The notes under the pieces were generated by a model that was not told the DNA's origin, made no database searches, and worked only from the letters and a program-made list of their open reading frames with translations. Positions 51,450 through 59,572 of a stretch of DNA of 64,000 nt are shown here, one piece after another. This stretch comes from Flavobacteriales bacterium (GTDB lineage: Bacteria; Bacteroidota; Bacteroidia; Flavobacteriales_D; Sanyastnellaceae): contig JAGYJM010000002.1 in the NCBI GenBank assembly GCA_018402085.1, positions 2,247,501-2,311,500 on the forward strand, read 5' to 3'. The translations under genes were made by a program, and so were the position numbers. How positions within the stretch are numbered: the stretch's first letter is position 1; the number at the start of each line of letters is the position of its first letter.

Positions 51450-51971
51450 ATGACAAACATCCTTCTTACCTTCTGCATAATGCTCACGACCACCCTCTAT
51501 GACTTCAATAATGCTTCAGACGCCTCCGCTTGGCGCGTGGTCGATGATGTGGTGATGGGCGGACGTTCAACCGGTTCGTTCAATGTCAGCTCAGACGGGC
51601 ATGGTGTTTTCTCAGGTTACGTTTCGCTCGAGAATAACGGTGGCTTTTCATCAGTGCGTCACCGATCAGAGCCTATTGCCGTAAGGGATGCCTCTATGGT
51701 GCGTCTTCGGGTGAAGGGTGATGGCAAAGAATACCAGTTCCGATTAAAAGCGCGCAGTTCAGATTACTATTCGTACGTAGGTAAATTTAAGACGTCAGGA
51801 GAATGGGAGACCATTACGATCAAGTTAAATACGATGTACCCCTCTTTTCGTGGTCGAGCCCTTGACTTTGCCAACTTCGATCAGGAGACCATTGAAGAAA
51901 TGGCTTTTTTGATCGCGAATAAACGTGAAGAGTCATTCACCTTGTTGATTGACAAGATCGAGCTGCGGTGA
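51450..51971 (+). CDS. CIA30 family protein
   Basis: A 173-residue beta-sandwich protein of the CIA30 (NDUFAF1-like) family: LYDFNNASDASAWRVVDDVVMGGRSTGSF, then GYVSLENNGGFSSVR and FRLKARSSDYYSYVGKF. ATG 51450 begins a short hydrophobic segment (ILLTFCIMLTT) that may be a signal. In mitochondria CIA30 assists complex I assembly; bacterial members have no shown function. The gene is flanked on both sides by oppositely oriented hairpin elements (51417 and 51982). Confidence 0.88.
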   Translation: MTNILLTFCIMLTTTLYDFNNASDASAWRVVDDVVMGGRSTGSFNVSSDGHGVFSGYVSLENNGGFSSVRHRSEPIAVRDASMVRLRVKGDGKEYQFRLKARSSDYYSYVGKFKTSGEWETITIKLNTMYPSFRGRALDFANFDQETIEEMAFLIANKREESFTLLIDKIELR

Positions 51972-51981
51972 TATTTTTTTA

Positions 51982-52002
51982 CTGCGTTAAAACGCAGGAT
52001 GC
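51982..52002 (+). repeat. GGATGC-tailed hairpin element
   Basis: Stem CTGCGT, loop TAAA, stem ACGCAG, tail GATGC. Intergenic, 10 bp after the CIA30 gene. Confidence 0.75.
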
Positions 52003-52032
52003 GTCGGTTATCCGTCTTGACAGCGGAACTTG

Positions 52033-52257
52033 TCACTCCGTCTCAGGCTGCTTGTCCGGCACAAACTCAAGTAAATCACCCGGCTGACAGTCAAGCGCTT
52101 CGCAAATGGCACTCAGCGTTGAAAACCGCACGGCCTTCACTTTACCTTGCTTCAGAATCGAGAGGTTAACGACCGAAACACCCACTTGTTCTGAGAGGTC
52201 TTTCAGTTTCATTTTTCGCTTTGCCAGCATCACATCGAGATGTACTTCTATCGCCAT
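52033..52257 (-). CDS. Small XRE/Cro-type HTH regulator
   Basis: A 74-residue single-domain HTH_26/XRE regulator: MAIEVHLDVMLAKRKMKLKDLSEQVGVSVVNLSILKQGKVKAVRFSTLSAICEALDCQPGDLLE is a complete helix-turn-helix fold. Such YozG-type regulators are commonly paired with a small membrane protein; here a membrane protein gene ends 9 bp upstream on the same strand. Confidence 0.9.
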   Translation of the reverse strand: MAIEVHLDVMLAKRKMKLKDLSEQVGVSVVNLSILKQGKVKAVRFSTLSAICEALDCQPGDLLEFVPDKQPETE

Positions 52258-52266
52258 GACGCTTGA

Positions 52267-52803
52267 TTATATGGTGAGTGACTCCTCGATTGCATCGATT
52301 AACCGGCGGCCATTGTCTTCGTTCTTGCCCCATGAATAGACCTGAAAAAGGGTCACCGAGCAAAACTTCATGACCGATCGCTCGTCATCGCCCTCCAACC
52401 AGATGTAGATGTTTTCACCCCATGACTTCCACGAAATCCCGGAGCTTGCCTGCAGTTCAAGTCGATCTTTATCCGCCGCCACAAGGCTAAATGCTGAATC
52501 TTCAAGTACCTCTTTAACCTTCTCAAAAGCCAGGTCTTTTGAAAACTCAAAAGTAAACTCATGCTTCACTTTGGAGGTCAGAATGTTCAGACTGCTCATA
52601 AAATAAGGCTTCATCGCCGGACGCTTCCGAACGGCCAGGTTAAAAATGAAGAAGCCCAGCAGAACGAACAGCGGTCCGAGCAAAAGTGGATCTGACGTGC
52701 GAATCGACCACAAGGTCAACACCGGAAGTCCAACGACAAAAACGAGCAATGCCAGCCATATTTTGAAATCTTGCTGACGCGGGATGTGGGTGATGTATTT
52801 CAT
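52267..52803 (-). CDS. Membrane protein of unknown function, partner of XRE regulator
   Basis: A 178-residue protein with two N-terminal transmembrane helices (WLALLVFVVGLPVLTL and LLLGPLFVLLGFFIFNLAV) and a soluble C-terminal domain (about 85-178) with alternating strands and helices. No family was recognised. It is probably co-transcribed with the XRE regulator gene that follows after 9 bp, in the manner of DUF2975-XRE pairs, but the sequence is not DUF2975. Confidence 0.7.
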   Translation of the reverse strand: MKYITHIPRQQDFKIWLALLVFVVGLPVLTLWSIRTSDPLLLGPLFVLLGFFIFNLAVRKRPAMKPYFMSSLNILTSKVKHEFTFEFSKDLAFEKVKEVLEDSAFSLVAADKDRLELQASSGISWKSWGENIYIWLEGDDERSVMKFCSVTLFQVYSWGKNEDNGRRLIDAIEESLTI

Positions 52804-52944
52804 GATTGTAGTCTGTTTTCTATTGACCGCAATCTACAAAATATTATTGATTTGTGATATTTTATTAACGTTTTTCATTAATTATTCATTGACGAACATA
52901 CTGATACCGTCTGGCATAGACAACCTGTTTTGGTCATTGTCAAG

Positions 52945-53070
52945 CTGTCTGCCGTCTGCCGTCTGCCGTCTGCTGTCTGCTGTCTGCTGTCTGCCGTCTG
53001 CTGTCTGCCGTCTGCCGTCTGCCGTCTGCCATCCACGATCCACGATCCACGATCCCCGATCCCCGATCCA
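52945..53070. repeat. GTCTGCC heptamer and CCACGATC repeats
   Basis: About twelve GTCTGCC/GTCTGCT heptamers (52945-53030) followed by CCACGATC and CCCCGATC octamers (to about 53070), upstream of the DUF4252 gene. A second heptamer run lies after that gene at 54081-54170. The remainder of 52804-53130 is AT-rich and gene-free. Confidence 0.9.
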
Positions 53071-53130
53071 CCCCTTGTAACAAAGTTGCTCCTCATTCGT
53101 CTACCTCCTGAATCCCCAATCATAAAACCT

Positions 53131-53892
53131 ATGAAAAAGCTATTTCCCCTTATGATGCTCATCCTGGTGAGCAGTGCAGCCATGGCGCAGAGCAACCCGA
53201 TTGACCGTTACTTCCAGGACTGGAGCAGCGACACCGCCTTCACGAAAATCACCTTCTCCGGAAAGATGTTCGAGATGGCCAATTACGTTGACGCCGAGAC
53301 GGAAGAAGAGAAAGAAATGCTGGAGACTTTCCGCATGATCAAGGGCATCTGCGTGGTGATGCGCGAAGGTGCAGACTTCGGTGAGCAGGCCTTTATTCAG
53401 GCGCGAAAGCGCCCGGATGCGAAGTTCGAGAGCCTTGTCGTCATTGAAGACCAACGAGGCAAGGCTGAAGTCCTGATTTCAGAAGCAAATGGCACCGTAG
53501 AAGAAGTCATCGTGATTGCAGGCGGCAAAGAAGGATTCGCCGTAGTGGGCGTATGGGGTGACATCGAGCTGAACAAGCTGGCCAACCTCGCCCGTGAAAT
53601 GCAGGTCGAAATGATGAAAGACTTTGACGCCGATGCCGCGAAAGCCGGTAAAGACGTTTCGTTCTTCCCAAACCCTGCCGGCAATGGCCCGCTCACTGTT
53701 GACCTCCCTACAGAATTAAAGGATGCCCGCGTGCAGATCTTTGACCAGCAAGGACGTATGGTCACTGAGCAACGCGCAACTGGAACCCGCATACAGCTCA
53801 GCACTGCTGAGCTCACTCAGGGCACTTACATTTTGGCCGTAACGAAGGGAAACAACCGTGTGTTCAGTGAGCAACTGATCATTCAAAAGTAA
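53131..53892 (+). CDS. DUF4252 protein with T9SS type A sorting tail
   Basis: A 253-residue exported protein. ATG 53131 starts the signal peptide MKKLFPLMMLILVSSAAMAQ; the reading frame stays open upstream only because of heptamer repeats. Residues 25-165 are a DUF4252-like domain (ITFSGKMFEMANYVDAE, VVIEDQRGKAEVLISEANG, KLANLAREMQVEMMKDF). The C-terminus SFFPNPAGNGPLTVDL ... LTQGTYILAVTKGN is a Por secretion signal. DUF4252 proteins usually lack such a tail, so this member is probably surface-exposed. A palindromic element (53400-53420) encodes QARKRPDA in the domain. Confidence 0.85.
   Translation: MKKLFPLMMLILVSSAAMAQSNPIDRYFQDWSSDTAFTKITFSGKMFEMANYVDAETEEEKEMLETFRMIKGICVVMREGADFGEQAFIQARKRPDAKFESLVVIEDQRGKAEVLISEANGTVEEVIVIAGGKEGFAVVGVWGDIELNKLANLAREMQVEMMKDFDADAAKAGKDVSFFPNPAGNGPLTVDLPTELKDARVQIFDQQGRMVTEQRATGTRIQLSTAELTQGTYILAVTKGNNRVFSEQLIIQK
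53400..53420 (+). repeat. GGATGC-tailed hairpin element inside a CDS
   Basis: Stem GGCGC, loop GAAA, stem GCGCC, then CGGATGC (one extra C). In frame as ARKRPDA in the DUF4252 protein. Confidence 0.75.
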
Positions 53893-54049
53893 TTTTTTAA
53901 CGCTGACTTACAGAAAGTTGCAACTTTCAAGGCGTTTTTCTCCACCAAGTTGTAACCTCTGAAAGCAAGCTCCGTATCAGGATGTGTAAGATGTATCATT
54001 GGTACGAGCATCGAGCAAACAACAGTAAGCAAGCAAACAAAGACTTTAT

Positions 54050-54080
54050 AAGCCATCCTTCGGGGTGGCTTTCTTTTTTC
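54050..54080 (+). terminator. Strong rho-independent terminator far from any gene end
   Basis: AAGCCATCC-TTCG-GGGTGGCTT (9-bp stem with a UUCG tetraloop) then TTCTTTTTT. It is 158 bp after the DUF4252 stop, so it may end that transcript or a separate small RNA. A 16-bp palindrome GAAAGTTGCAACTTTC (53913-53928) lies between. Confidence 0.85.
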
Positions 54081-54170
54081 CGTCTGCCGTCTGCCGTCTG
54101 CCGTCTGCCGTCTGCCGTCTGCCGTCTGCTGTCTGCGGTCGGCTGTCGGCTGTCGGCTGTCGGCTGTCCG
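54081..54170. repeat. CGTCTGC and GGCTGTC heptamer run
   Basis: Seven CGTCTGC-type heptamers followed by four GGCTGTC heptamers, directly after the terminator. Similar heptamers occur at 20060, 35620 and 40425 in short runs. No gene lies in 53893-54293. Confidence 0.85.
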
Positions 54171-54293
54171 TATTATACGATCCATCCGTTCGATTCTACA
54201 GTTCAGTCAGATTGAATTGAAACGCTGCTGGTCTCATCGCACCTTCGTATCGTGAAACCTGCTCCTCACCGGAGCCTTTAAAAACAACACGTT

Positions 54294-54920
54294 ATGAAGA
54301 CCCTACTTTTTCTCGCACTGTTCAGTTTTCCTTTCCTTGCACCGAAAGCTGATTTTGACCAATCGATGGAACGTGCACTTGAGCGCTTCGCTCAGGCCGA
54401 GAACACCGAAGAACTGATGAAGTCAGCCCGGGCATTTGATAAAATCGCTGAAATGCATCCCGAACAATGGCAACCCCTTTATTATGCAGGGATCAGCTAC
54501 GCATCCGCCGCTTTCGCGGCGGAAGAAAGCGCAACTTTAAACAAGGCACTCAACCTGTGCAATGCCCGCGCCAACACGATGACGAAGCACTGGCCTGAAA
54601 ATGCCGAAAGCCACGTCTTAATGGCCGTAGCGCACGGAGCCGCCATCACCGCCAATCCTTCGCAGGCGCCGCAGTATACCAACCTCCTGCACGCTGAAGC
54701 CCAGAAAGCACTCGATCTTGAACCGGGAAATCCGCGGGCACAGTTGATGCTGATCCGCAACGGAATGGGTGCTGCTCAGTGGATGAATCAGCCGCTTGAC
54801 ACGTACTGCGCAAAAGCGCAGGATGCTTACGATGCTTTTGATACCTTCAAGTCTGAAGAGCACTTCGCACCAACCTGGGGCAAAGACCAACTTCTCGAAC
54901 TGGCAAACAGCTGCAAATAA
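54294..54920 (+). CDS. Secreted TPR-like protein of unknown function
   Basis: A 208-residue helical protein with a signal peptide (MKTLLFLALFSFPFLAP). Helix pairs resemble tetratricopeptide repeats (AFDKIAEMHPEQWQPLYYAGISYA; AEAQKALDLEPGNPRAQLMLIRN). It contains two palindromic elements, in opposite orientation, coding for SYASAAFAAEE and YCAKAQDA. First gene of a likely operon with the 2TM protein and the LytS-LytTR pair. Confidence 0.72.
   Translation: MKTLLFLALFSFPFLAPKADFDQSMERALERFAQAENTEELMKSARAFDKIAEMHPEQWQPLYYAGISYASAAFAAEESATLNKALNLCNARANTMTKHWPENAESHVLMAVAHGAAITANPSQAPQYTNLLHAEAQKALDLEPGNPRAQLMLIRNGMGAAQWMNQPLDTYCAKAQDAYDAFDTFKSEEHFAPTWGKDQLLELANSCK
54501..54522 (-). repeat. GGATGC-type hairpin element inside a CDS
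   Basis: Reverse-strand stem CCGCCGC, loop GAAA, stem GCGGCGG, tail ATGC. Reads ASAAFAAE in the gene, a different frame from the other copies. Confidence 0.75.
54807..54826 (+). repeat. GGATGC-tailed hairpin element inside a CDS
   Basis: TGCGC, AAAA, GCGCA, GGATGC. In frame as CAKAQDA, in the same gene as the copy at 54501. Confidence 0.8.
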
Positions 54921-54951
54921 TAGTCACAAGAACACTTTAAACGCAATTACT

Positions 54952-55236
54952 ATGAATTCTCGGGAAGAAAAATACCGCCATGCGAAAGAGCGCGTTGAAG
55001 CCGAACGCAGCTTTTACGGACACTTCTTTCTCTACCTCATCATCAACACCGGCATCTTCATCCTTGACTACGTTCAGGGAGGTCCGAGCTGGTGGTACTG
55101 GCCGGCCATTGGCTGGGGAATCGGACTGGCGTCTCACGGATTGAGCGTTTTCGGTCTTAACCTTGTACTCGGAAAAAAATGGGAAGAGCGCCGCATGCGC
55201 CAACTCATGGAAAACGACAACGATCACAATGGCTGA
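54952..55236 (+). CDS. 2TM domain-containing protein
   Basis: A 94-residue protein with an N-terminal amphipathic helix (EEKYRHAKERVEAERSFYGHFFLYLIINTGIFILDYV) and a second transmembrane helix (WYWPAIGWGIGLASHGLSVFG), ending in a charged tail. This is the 2TM domain, often linked to LytS-type kinases in Bacteroidota. Its last 8 bases overlap the start of the kinase gene, so the three proteins form one system. Confidence 0.9.
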   Translation: MNSREEKYRHAKERVEAERSFYGHFFLYLIINTGIFILDYVQGGPSWWYWPAIGWGIGLASHGLSVFGLNLVLGKKWEERRMRQLMENDNDHNG

Positions 55237-56326
55237 ATCGCAAAAAAAAACGACGAAAGAGCACAAGTCTCAATGGGTCCGCAAACGCATGCGCGACCCA
55301 TTGATTGTTTTTCTTGCATCACTCGCGGCGGCCTACTATTTCACCGGCGGCAAGCTCTTCAACAGTTGGGAGTATTTTCTGGTGGGTACTTCATGGTCAA
55401 TGGCCATCTGGTATAGCCAGGCCGTGGGAAACGGCCGATTGATTGACTGGCTTGACACCAAAATATCCTGGCTTGAGCAGCCGCGGAAAAGGGCCATTAT
55501 CGGATTTCTCATGCTGATCACCTACTCATTTGTAGCCTTTCAAATCATTCAGCTCACTTACGGCTATTTCTTCTTCGGCTGGGAGCGCGAAGGGTTCTGG
55601 GTTTCGAAAGAGTTTTGGGCGAACTTCTGGAACTCAGGTCGCATTGCGGTGGGAATCTCCTTTACGATTGCCTTTGTGTTGACGGCTGTCGGTTTCTTCC
55701 GCGGATGGAAAAGTGCTGCAGTACGCGCAGAACGTCTAGAGAAAGAAGTCTACGCGCAACGTTATGAAGCGCTCAGAAGTCAGCTCAATCCGCACTTTCT
55801 GTTCAATAGTCTAAATGTGCTCACTGAGTTGATCTATGAAGATAAAAATCTGGCAGTGGGCTTCATACGCAAGATGAGCGATGTGTATCGCTACGTGCTT
55901 GACAGTCGTGACCGTGAACTGGTGCCGCTGAGTGAAGAGATGAATTTTTGTCATTCTTATATCGATTTATTGAAAGAACGCTTTGGAGAAAACCTCGTGG
56001 TCACCTGGCACCTAAGCGAAACAAGCCCCGAGCAACACATTCTGCCGATGGCCCTGCAGTTGCTGGTTGAGAATGCCGTGAAGCACAACTCGGCCTCGGT
56101 GGCACAACCATTGAAGATCACTATCACCGCGCAGACAGAAGTACTGTGCGTGCGCAATAATTTACAGCCAAAACGAACCCATGAGCATTCAAATAGAATC
56201 GGGCTCACCTACCTGAAGAACCGTTACGCTACGTTCGGCCAAGGCGAGGTGATTGTGGATCACCATACAGAAGACGGTTATTTTGAAGTGTGCCTTCCGT
56301 TCATCAAAATTGAAAACAATGAATGA
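55229..56326 (+). CDS. LytS-type sensor histidine kinase (His_kinase family)
   Basis: A 365-residue membrane kinase. ATG 55229 overlaps the 2TM gene stop. Four transmembrane helices in residues 25-165 form a sensor without a large external domain; then LRSQLNPHFLFNSLNVLTELI is the His_kinase phosphorylation box, and LPMALQLLVENAVKHN the N box of a HATPase. The G boxes are poorly kept, as is usual for the family. Its partner is the LytTR regulator encoded next, overlapping by 8 bp. Confidence 0.92.
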   Translation: MAESQKKTTKEHKSQWVRKRMRDPLIVFLASLAAAYYFTGGKLFNSWEYFLVGTSWSMAIWYSQAVGNGRLIDWLDTKISWLEQPRKRAIIGFLMLITYSFVAFQIIQLTYGYFFFGWEREGFWVSKEFWANFWNSGRIAVGISFTIAFVLTAVGFFRGWKSAAVRAERLEKEVYAQRYEALRSQLNPHFLFNSLNVLTELIYEDKNLAVGFIRKMSDVYRYVLDSRDRELVPLSEEMNFCHSYIDLLKERFGENLVVTWHLSETSPEQHILPMALQLLVENAVKHNSASVAQPLKITITAQTEVLCVRNNLQPKRTHEHSNRIGLTYLKNRYATFGQGEVIVDHHTEDGYFEVCLPFIKIENNE

Positions 56327-57095
56327 TCGCCGTTACATCCTGATAGAAGACGAACCACGCGCGGCAAAGCGCCTGCAACGCCTGGTCAGTGAGTTGCAGT
56401 CTGACTGGCAATTGCTCGGTCAGGCTGACACGGTTGAAAGTGCCATTGCATTGATGAAGGCACATCCGAATGCTGACCTTGCCTTTTGCGACATCCAATT
56501 GGCAGACGGACTATCATTTGAAGCGCTTGAACAGGCGAAACCGAAACTTCCGATCGTTTTCGTCACGGCCTATGACCATTACGCCATCCGGGCGTTTGAG
56601 CATTTTAGTATCGACTACCTACTGAAGCCCATTACCGAGGAAGCGCTTGAACGCGCCATCAGCAAGTTGCAGCGCTCGTGGCAAGAATCGGCCAATCCTG
56701 TTCAAGCCGATGACCTGCAGTACCTCTTGCAACACTTGCAACAAGGTACACGCACCTACAAAGAGCGCTACCTGGTGCGTATTGGCGACAAACTGCGGTT
56801 TTTCAACATTCAAAACATCCGCTGTTTTTACAGCGAAGACAAAACCACCTACCTCCTGAACACCGAAGGACGGAGTTATCCGATTGATCGTCCGCTTGAA
56901 GAAATCGCGAGCGAGGTAGACCCTGTGCGGTACTTCCGGATCAACCGCAAATTCATGGTATCGCCCGACGCGATTCAGGAAATCAGCGCCTGGAGTAACA
57001 GTCGGCTTCGGCTTGTACTGAAAGGGATGGAAGAAGAGATGGTGGTGGTTGCCCGCGAAAAAACGGGCGATTTTAAAGAGTGGCTGGATCGATAA
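56319..57095 (+). CDS. LytTR family response regulator
   Basis: A 258-residue regulator. The receiver has IEDEPRAAKRL, LAFCDIQLADGLSFE (phospho-Asp), FVTAYD and LLKPI; residues 150-258 are a LytTR DNA-binding domain (RYLVRIGDKLRFFNIQNIRCFYSEDKTTYLL, RYFRINRKFMVSPDAIQEI). ATG 56319 overlaps the kinase stop. LytTR proteins bind pairs of direct repeats; no candidate site was identified. A palindromic element (56816-56835) encodes NIRCFYSE in the DNA-binding domain. Confidence 0.93.
   Translation: MNDRRYILIEDEPRAAKRLQRLVSELQSDWQLLGQADTVESAIALMKAHPNADLAFCDIQLADGLSFEALEQAKPKLPIVFVTAYDHYAIRAFEHFSIDYLLKPITEEALERAISKLQRSWQESANPVQADDLQYLLQHLQQGTRTYKERYLVRIGDKLRFFNIQNIRCFYSEDKTTYLLNTEGRSYPIDRPLEEIASEVDPVRYFRINRKFMVSPDAIQEISAWSNSRLRLVLKGMEEEMVVVAREKTGDFKEWLDR
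56816..56835 (-). repeat. GGATG-type hairpin element inside the LytTR gene
   Basis: Reverse-strand stem CGCTGT, loop AAAA, stem ACAGCG, tail GATG. Codes for NIRCFYSE, comparable to DIRRFCGE in purB. Confidence 0.65.
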
Positions 57096-57127
57096 TGGAA
57101 AGCAATATTCCCATCTTTAAGGCGCGC

Positions 57128-57403
57128 CTATTTCAGCGGACGCTCTTCGATGCGTTTAAATTTAAACGGGCCCAGTTCAACTTGCACCTCTGTTTGCGCC
57201 GTTTCAGCCTCATTGTTGTCGAGATTGAGGCGGTCAGATAGTTCATCCAGCAGTTTCCCGCCGAGATAGCCCATCACCGGCAGGAAGCCATCTACTTTTT
57301 CTTTGCGCAAGGCTTTTGGGGGCTGATCCGGATCTGAATCAGCCTGCGCGCAGAGCGACAAACTTACGCAGAGGGTGCAGAGCAGTAAGAGTAGCTTTTT
57401 CAT
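57128..57403 (-). CDS. Small secreted protein of unknown function
   Basis: A 91-residue protein with a signal peptide (MKKLLLLLCTLCVSLSLCAQA), a polar middle (DSDPDQPPKALRKEKVDGFLPVMGYLGGKLLDELSDRL) and a basic end (GPFKFKRIEERPLK). No family recognised. It stands alone, convergent with the LytTR gene. Confidence 0.6.
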   Translation of the reverse strand: MKKLLLLLCTLCVSLSLCAQADSDPDQPPKALRKEKVDGFLPVMGYLGGKLLDELSDRLNLDNNEAETAQTEVQVELGPFKFKRIEERPLK

Positions 57404-57495
57404 GCTTCGAGACTAAGACGCACAAGTATGAGAGAAAGTTACGGCAAAGATTGTAAGCTCGCTCACTACTGTGAGGAAAATGGTATTTTTCAGGC

Positions 57496-58236
57496 GTGGC
57501 TACTGAACTCGAAACATGTCTGAATTGCGAGCATCCGCTTGAAGACCACTACCAGTTTTGTCCTGAATGTGGGCAGGAGGCGCGTGCGTCAGCGGGTTCG
57601 CTGAAAGATTTTTTCCGCAATTTTTTAAGTGACTACTTCACCTTTGACAGTAAATTCATGCGCAGCTTTGCGCCGCTTTTAGTCAAACCGGGTTTCTTAA
57701 CGAACGAGTTTTTTGCCGGACGGCGCGTGCGGTACATTCCTCCTTTGCGACTGTATATCTTCGTTTCGATTGTCTTCTTTCTGGTGCTTTCTGTGCTCGG
57801 GAACAATGACACCACCACTACCGAATCTGCTTTCTGGGATGCCTTTTTTGGTTCGTACCTGCCCAAGGTCTTCTTTGTGCTGCTTCCGCTATTTGCGCTG
57901 ATCCTGCATTTACTATACCTCCGCAGACCGCCTACTTACATTCACCACTTTGTCTTTGCGCTTCACTACCACGCGAACTTGTTCTTGCTGACGCTGGCCT
58001 ACCTCCTGATCAGCGAGATCTTTGCGAGCTTCGATCAAATCATCGTAAATCAGATTCTATCATCGGCCTTTGCCCTATGGTTTCTGGGTTACCTATTCAT
58101 TGCCATCAAACAGGTGTACCATCAATCGTTCGGACGAACGTTTCTGAAGTGGCTGCTCTTGCTGATTGTTTACGGTGGTGTGCTGTTTGTGGTGGTGTCG
58201 GCGTCGTTGCTGGTGCTGACTTCGCAGTCGGTGTGA
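57496..58236 (+). CDS. DUF3667 zinc-ribbon membrane protein
   Basis: A 246-residue protein with a GTG start. The N-terminal zinc ribbon CLNCEHPLEDHYQFCPECGQ has two CxxC pairs; it is followed by the DUF3667 signature DFFRNFLSDYFTFDSKFMRSFAPLLVKPGFLTNEFFAGRRVRYIPPLRLYIF and about five transmembrane helices. Function unknown. No obvious partner gene. Confidence 0.87.
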   Translation: MATELETCLNCEHPLEDHYQFCPECGQEARASAGSLKDFFRNFLSDYFTFDSKFMRSFAPLLVKPGFLTNEFFAGRRVRYIPPLRLYIFVSIVFFLVLSVLGNNDTTTTESAFWDAFFGSYLPKVFFVLLPLFALILHLLYLRRPPTYIHHFVFALHYHANLFLLTLAYLLISEIFASFDQIIVNQILSSAFALWFLGYLFIAIKQVYHQSFGRTFLKWLLLLIVYGGVLFVVVSASLLVLTSQSV

Positions 58237-59044
58237 AGTTCCAGAATAGATTCGCCATTCTCATGCGCGCAATTCATTGTGCGCCCACAGTGGTTTCCGC
58301 CCCGGGGGGTGACATATCCAGGAAAATCTGCGGTGTTGACAAGTGTACCGACTCCAAAAGTGTTGACACAGCTTCGACAAGGGTGTTGACAAATGTATTT
58401 AAACGCAGCGTTGACAAATGCCATCCTTTTTCAACTGTTGACAAGACAACGATCGTATTGTTGACGTTGTGGCTTGCCTGATGGATTGGCCGTCAAACGC
58501 CGCGTATCGTACGATCGTTTATTGCTATTCGAGAGGGCAGCTTTTGTTTTGTGATACACATCATTTGAAAACAAGTGTCACACAATGAATTGAATTCTTT
58601 TCAGCAAAAGAGCTGCATGGTGCTTTGTAAGAGCTTCCCACTGCGCCTTTAAATGTGGAGACCGCAAGGTTGATGCTTTCTAAGGGTTCAGCGGTACAAC
58701 GAAATGCGTCATTCGTAAAGTGGAGCGGTGATTGCTTTGACGGAAGGGAATTGGAGGCGAACTTTGCTTCACGCAGTTGGCTGCGAGGCCAACCAAAAGA
58801 ATGCGCGCGGTGGTGGCGGGGGAGGGGCCCATCATCGTGAGAAATGGCGGGATCGGGACGAAATTCCGCCAGCAGCCCAAACCCGCCTCCGGCCAATACG
58901 CTCATTCCCCGAAACTCCTGCACCCCTAGCCATTAGCGTCATCATCTCTCATTCGGGCTGGCCTCAACTAAAATACCAAGTCACTCCTTTTTAAGGATTA
59001 AAGCACCCGATAATGTAATTTGGACCATCAATAACGCCCATGTG
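58237..59044. other. Long gene-free region with a GTTGAC array and a hairpin repeat
   Basis: Contains a TGCGCGCAATTCATTGTGCGCCCACAG hairpin (about 58264-58290), six GTTGAC boxes (58335-58465), and from 58550 to 58990 sequence of ordinary composition with only overlapping open frames of about 60-120 codons on both strands. None of these has a recognisable start region, motif or neighbour. A decayed gene cannot be excluded. Confidence 0.5.
58335..58465. repeat. Six GTTGAC boxes at 23-27 bp spacing
   Basis: GTTGAC begins at 58335, 58362, 58385, 58410, 58437 and 58460 (spacings 27, 23, 25, 27, 23). Four are followed by AA or A and three sit in GTGTTGACAA. The spacer sequences are unrelated. Confidence 0.75.
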
Positions 59045-59515
59045 ATGTTCCGAATACTCGTTTTAAGTCTGCTTCTCCCCTGCGCTCTCTCTGCACAATC
59101 CGAAGCAAAAGAGCGCATGGCCGAACTTAGTTTTCTCACCGGCGAATGGGTCGGCACATCCACGCTCTATGAAAACGGCAAAGTAAAGTCACAGGTGCCC
59201 GCTTTTGAGCGCATATCCTATGACCTCGACAGCAGCATTCTGGTCATTGAGTTGAACTCAGAAACCCTCAAGCTCCACACCATTATCCGCTGGGATGACG
59301 AAGAGAACACCTATCACTACCAGGCCTTTTCAGAACGAGGGACGGGTATTCTTCCTGCTGAGCTTGTTGACGGTAAACTGGTCGTCAATGCAAGTGACAC
59401 AAAACGCTACATCTTCGAAAGAACCGCTGACGGCGGATTCCGCGAATACGGTGAAAAGCTTTCCGAAGGTCAGCGGGTCATTTACTTCGAAGATCGGTTT
59501 GTGGATACAGAATAG
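59045..59515 (+). CDS. Secreted DUF1579-like protein
   Basis: A 156-residue exported protein (signal MFRILVLSLLLPCALSAQ). LSFLTGEWVGTSTLYENGK followed by antiparallel strands (DLDSSILVIELNSETLKLHTIIRWDDEENTYHYQAFS) resembles DUF1579 and lipocalin-like proteins. The role is unknown. ATG 59045 is used rather than the GTG three bases earlier. Single-gene unit. Confidence 0.7.
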   Translation: MFRILVLSLLLPCALSAQSEAKERMAELSFLTGEWVGTSTLYENGKVKSQVPAFERISYDLDSSILVIELNSETLKLHTIIRWDDEENTYHYQAFSERGTGILPAELVDGKLVVNASDTKRYIFERTADGGFREYGEKLSEGQRVIYFEDRFVDTE

Positions 59516-59572
59516 ACCTGCGCGGTTCGAGATCTTCAGAAATGTTCCGCCAGTTGCGAATTCCCTTGGCCC

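Noticed and set aside
57041-57062. GCCCG/CGGGC hairpin followed by GATTT at the LytTR gene end
   Set aside because: The loop is 8 bases and the tail differs; at most a decayed copy of the GGATGC family, so not counted.
58561-58923. 120-codon reverse frame in the gene-free region
   Set aside because: Composition is Pro/Ser/His-rich without recognisable motifs, other frames on both strands are open too, and no promoter box or partner gene is present.
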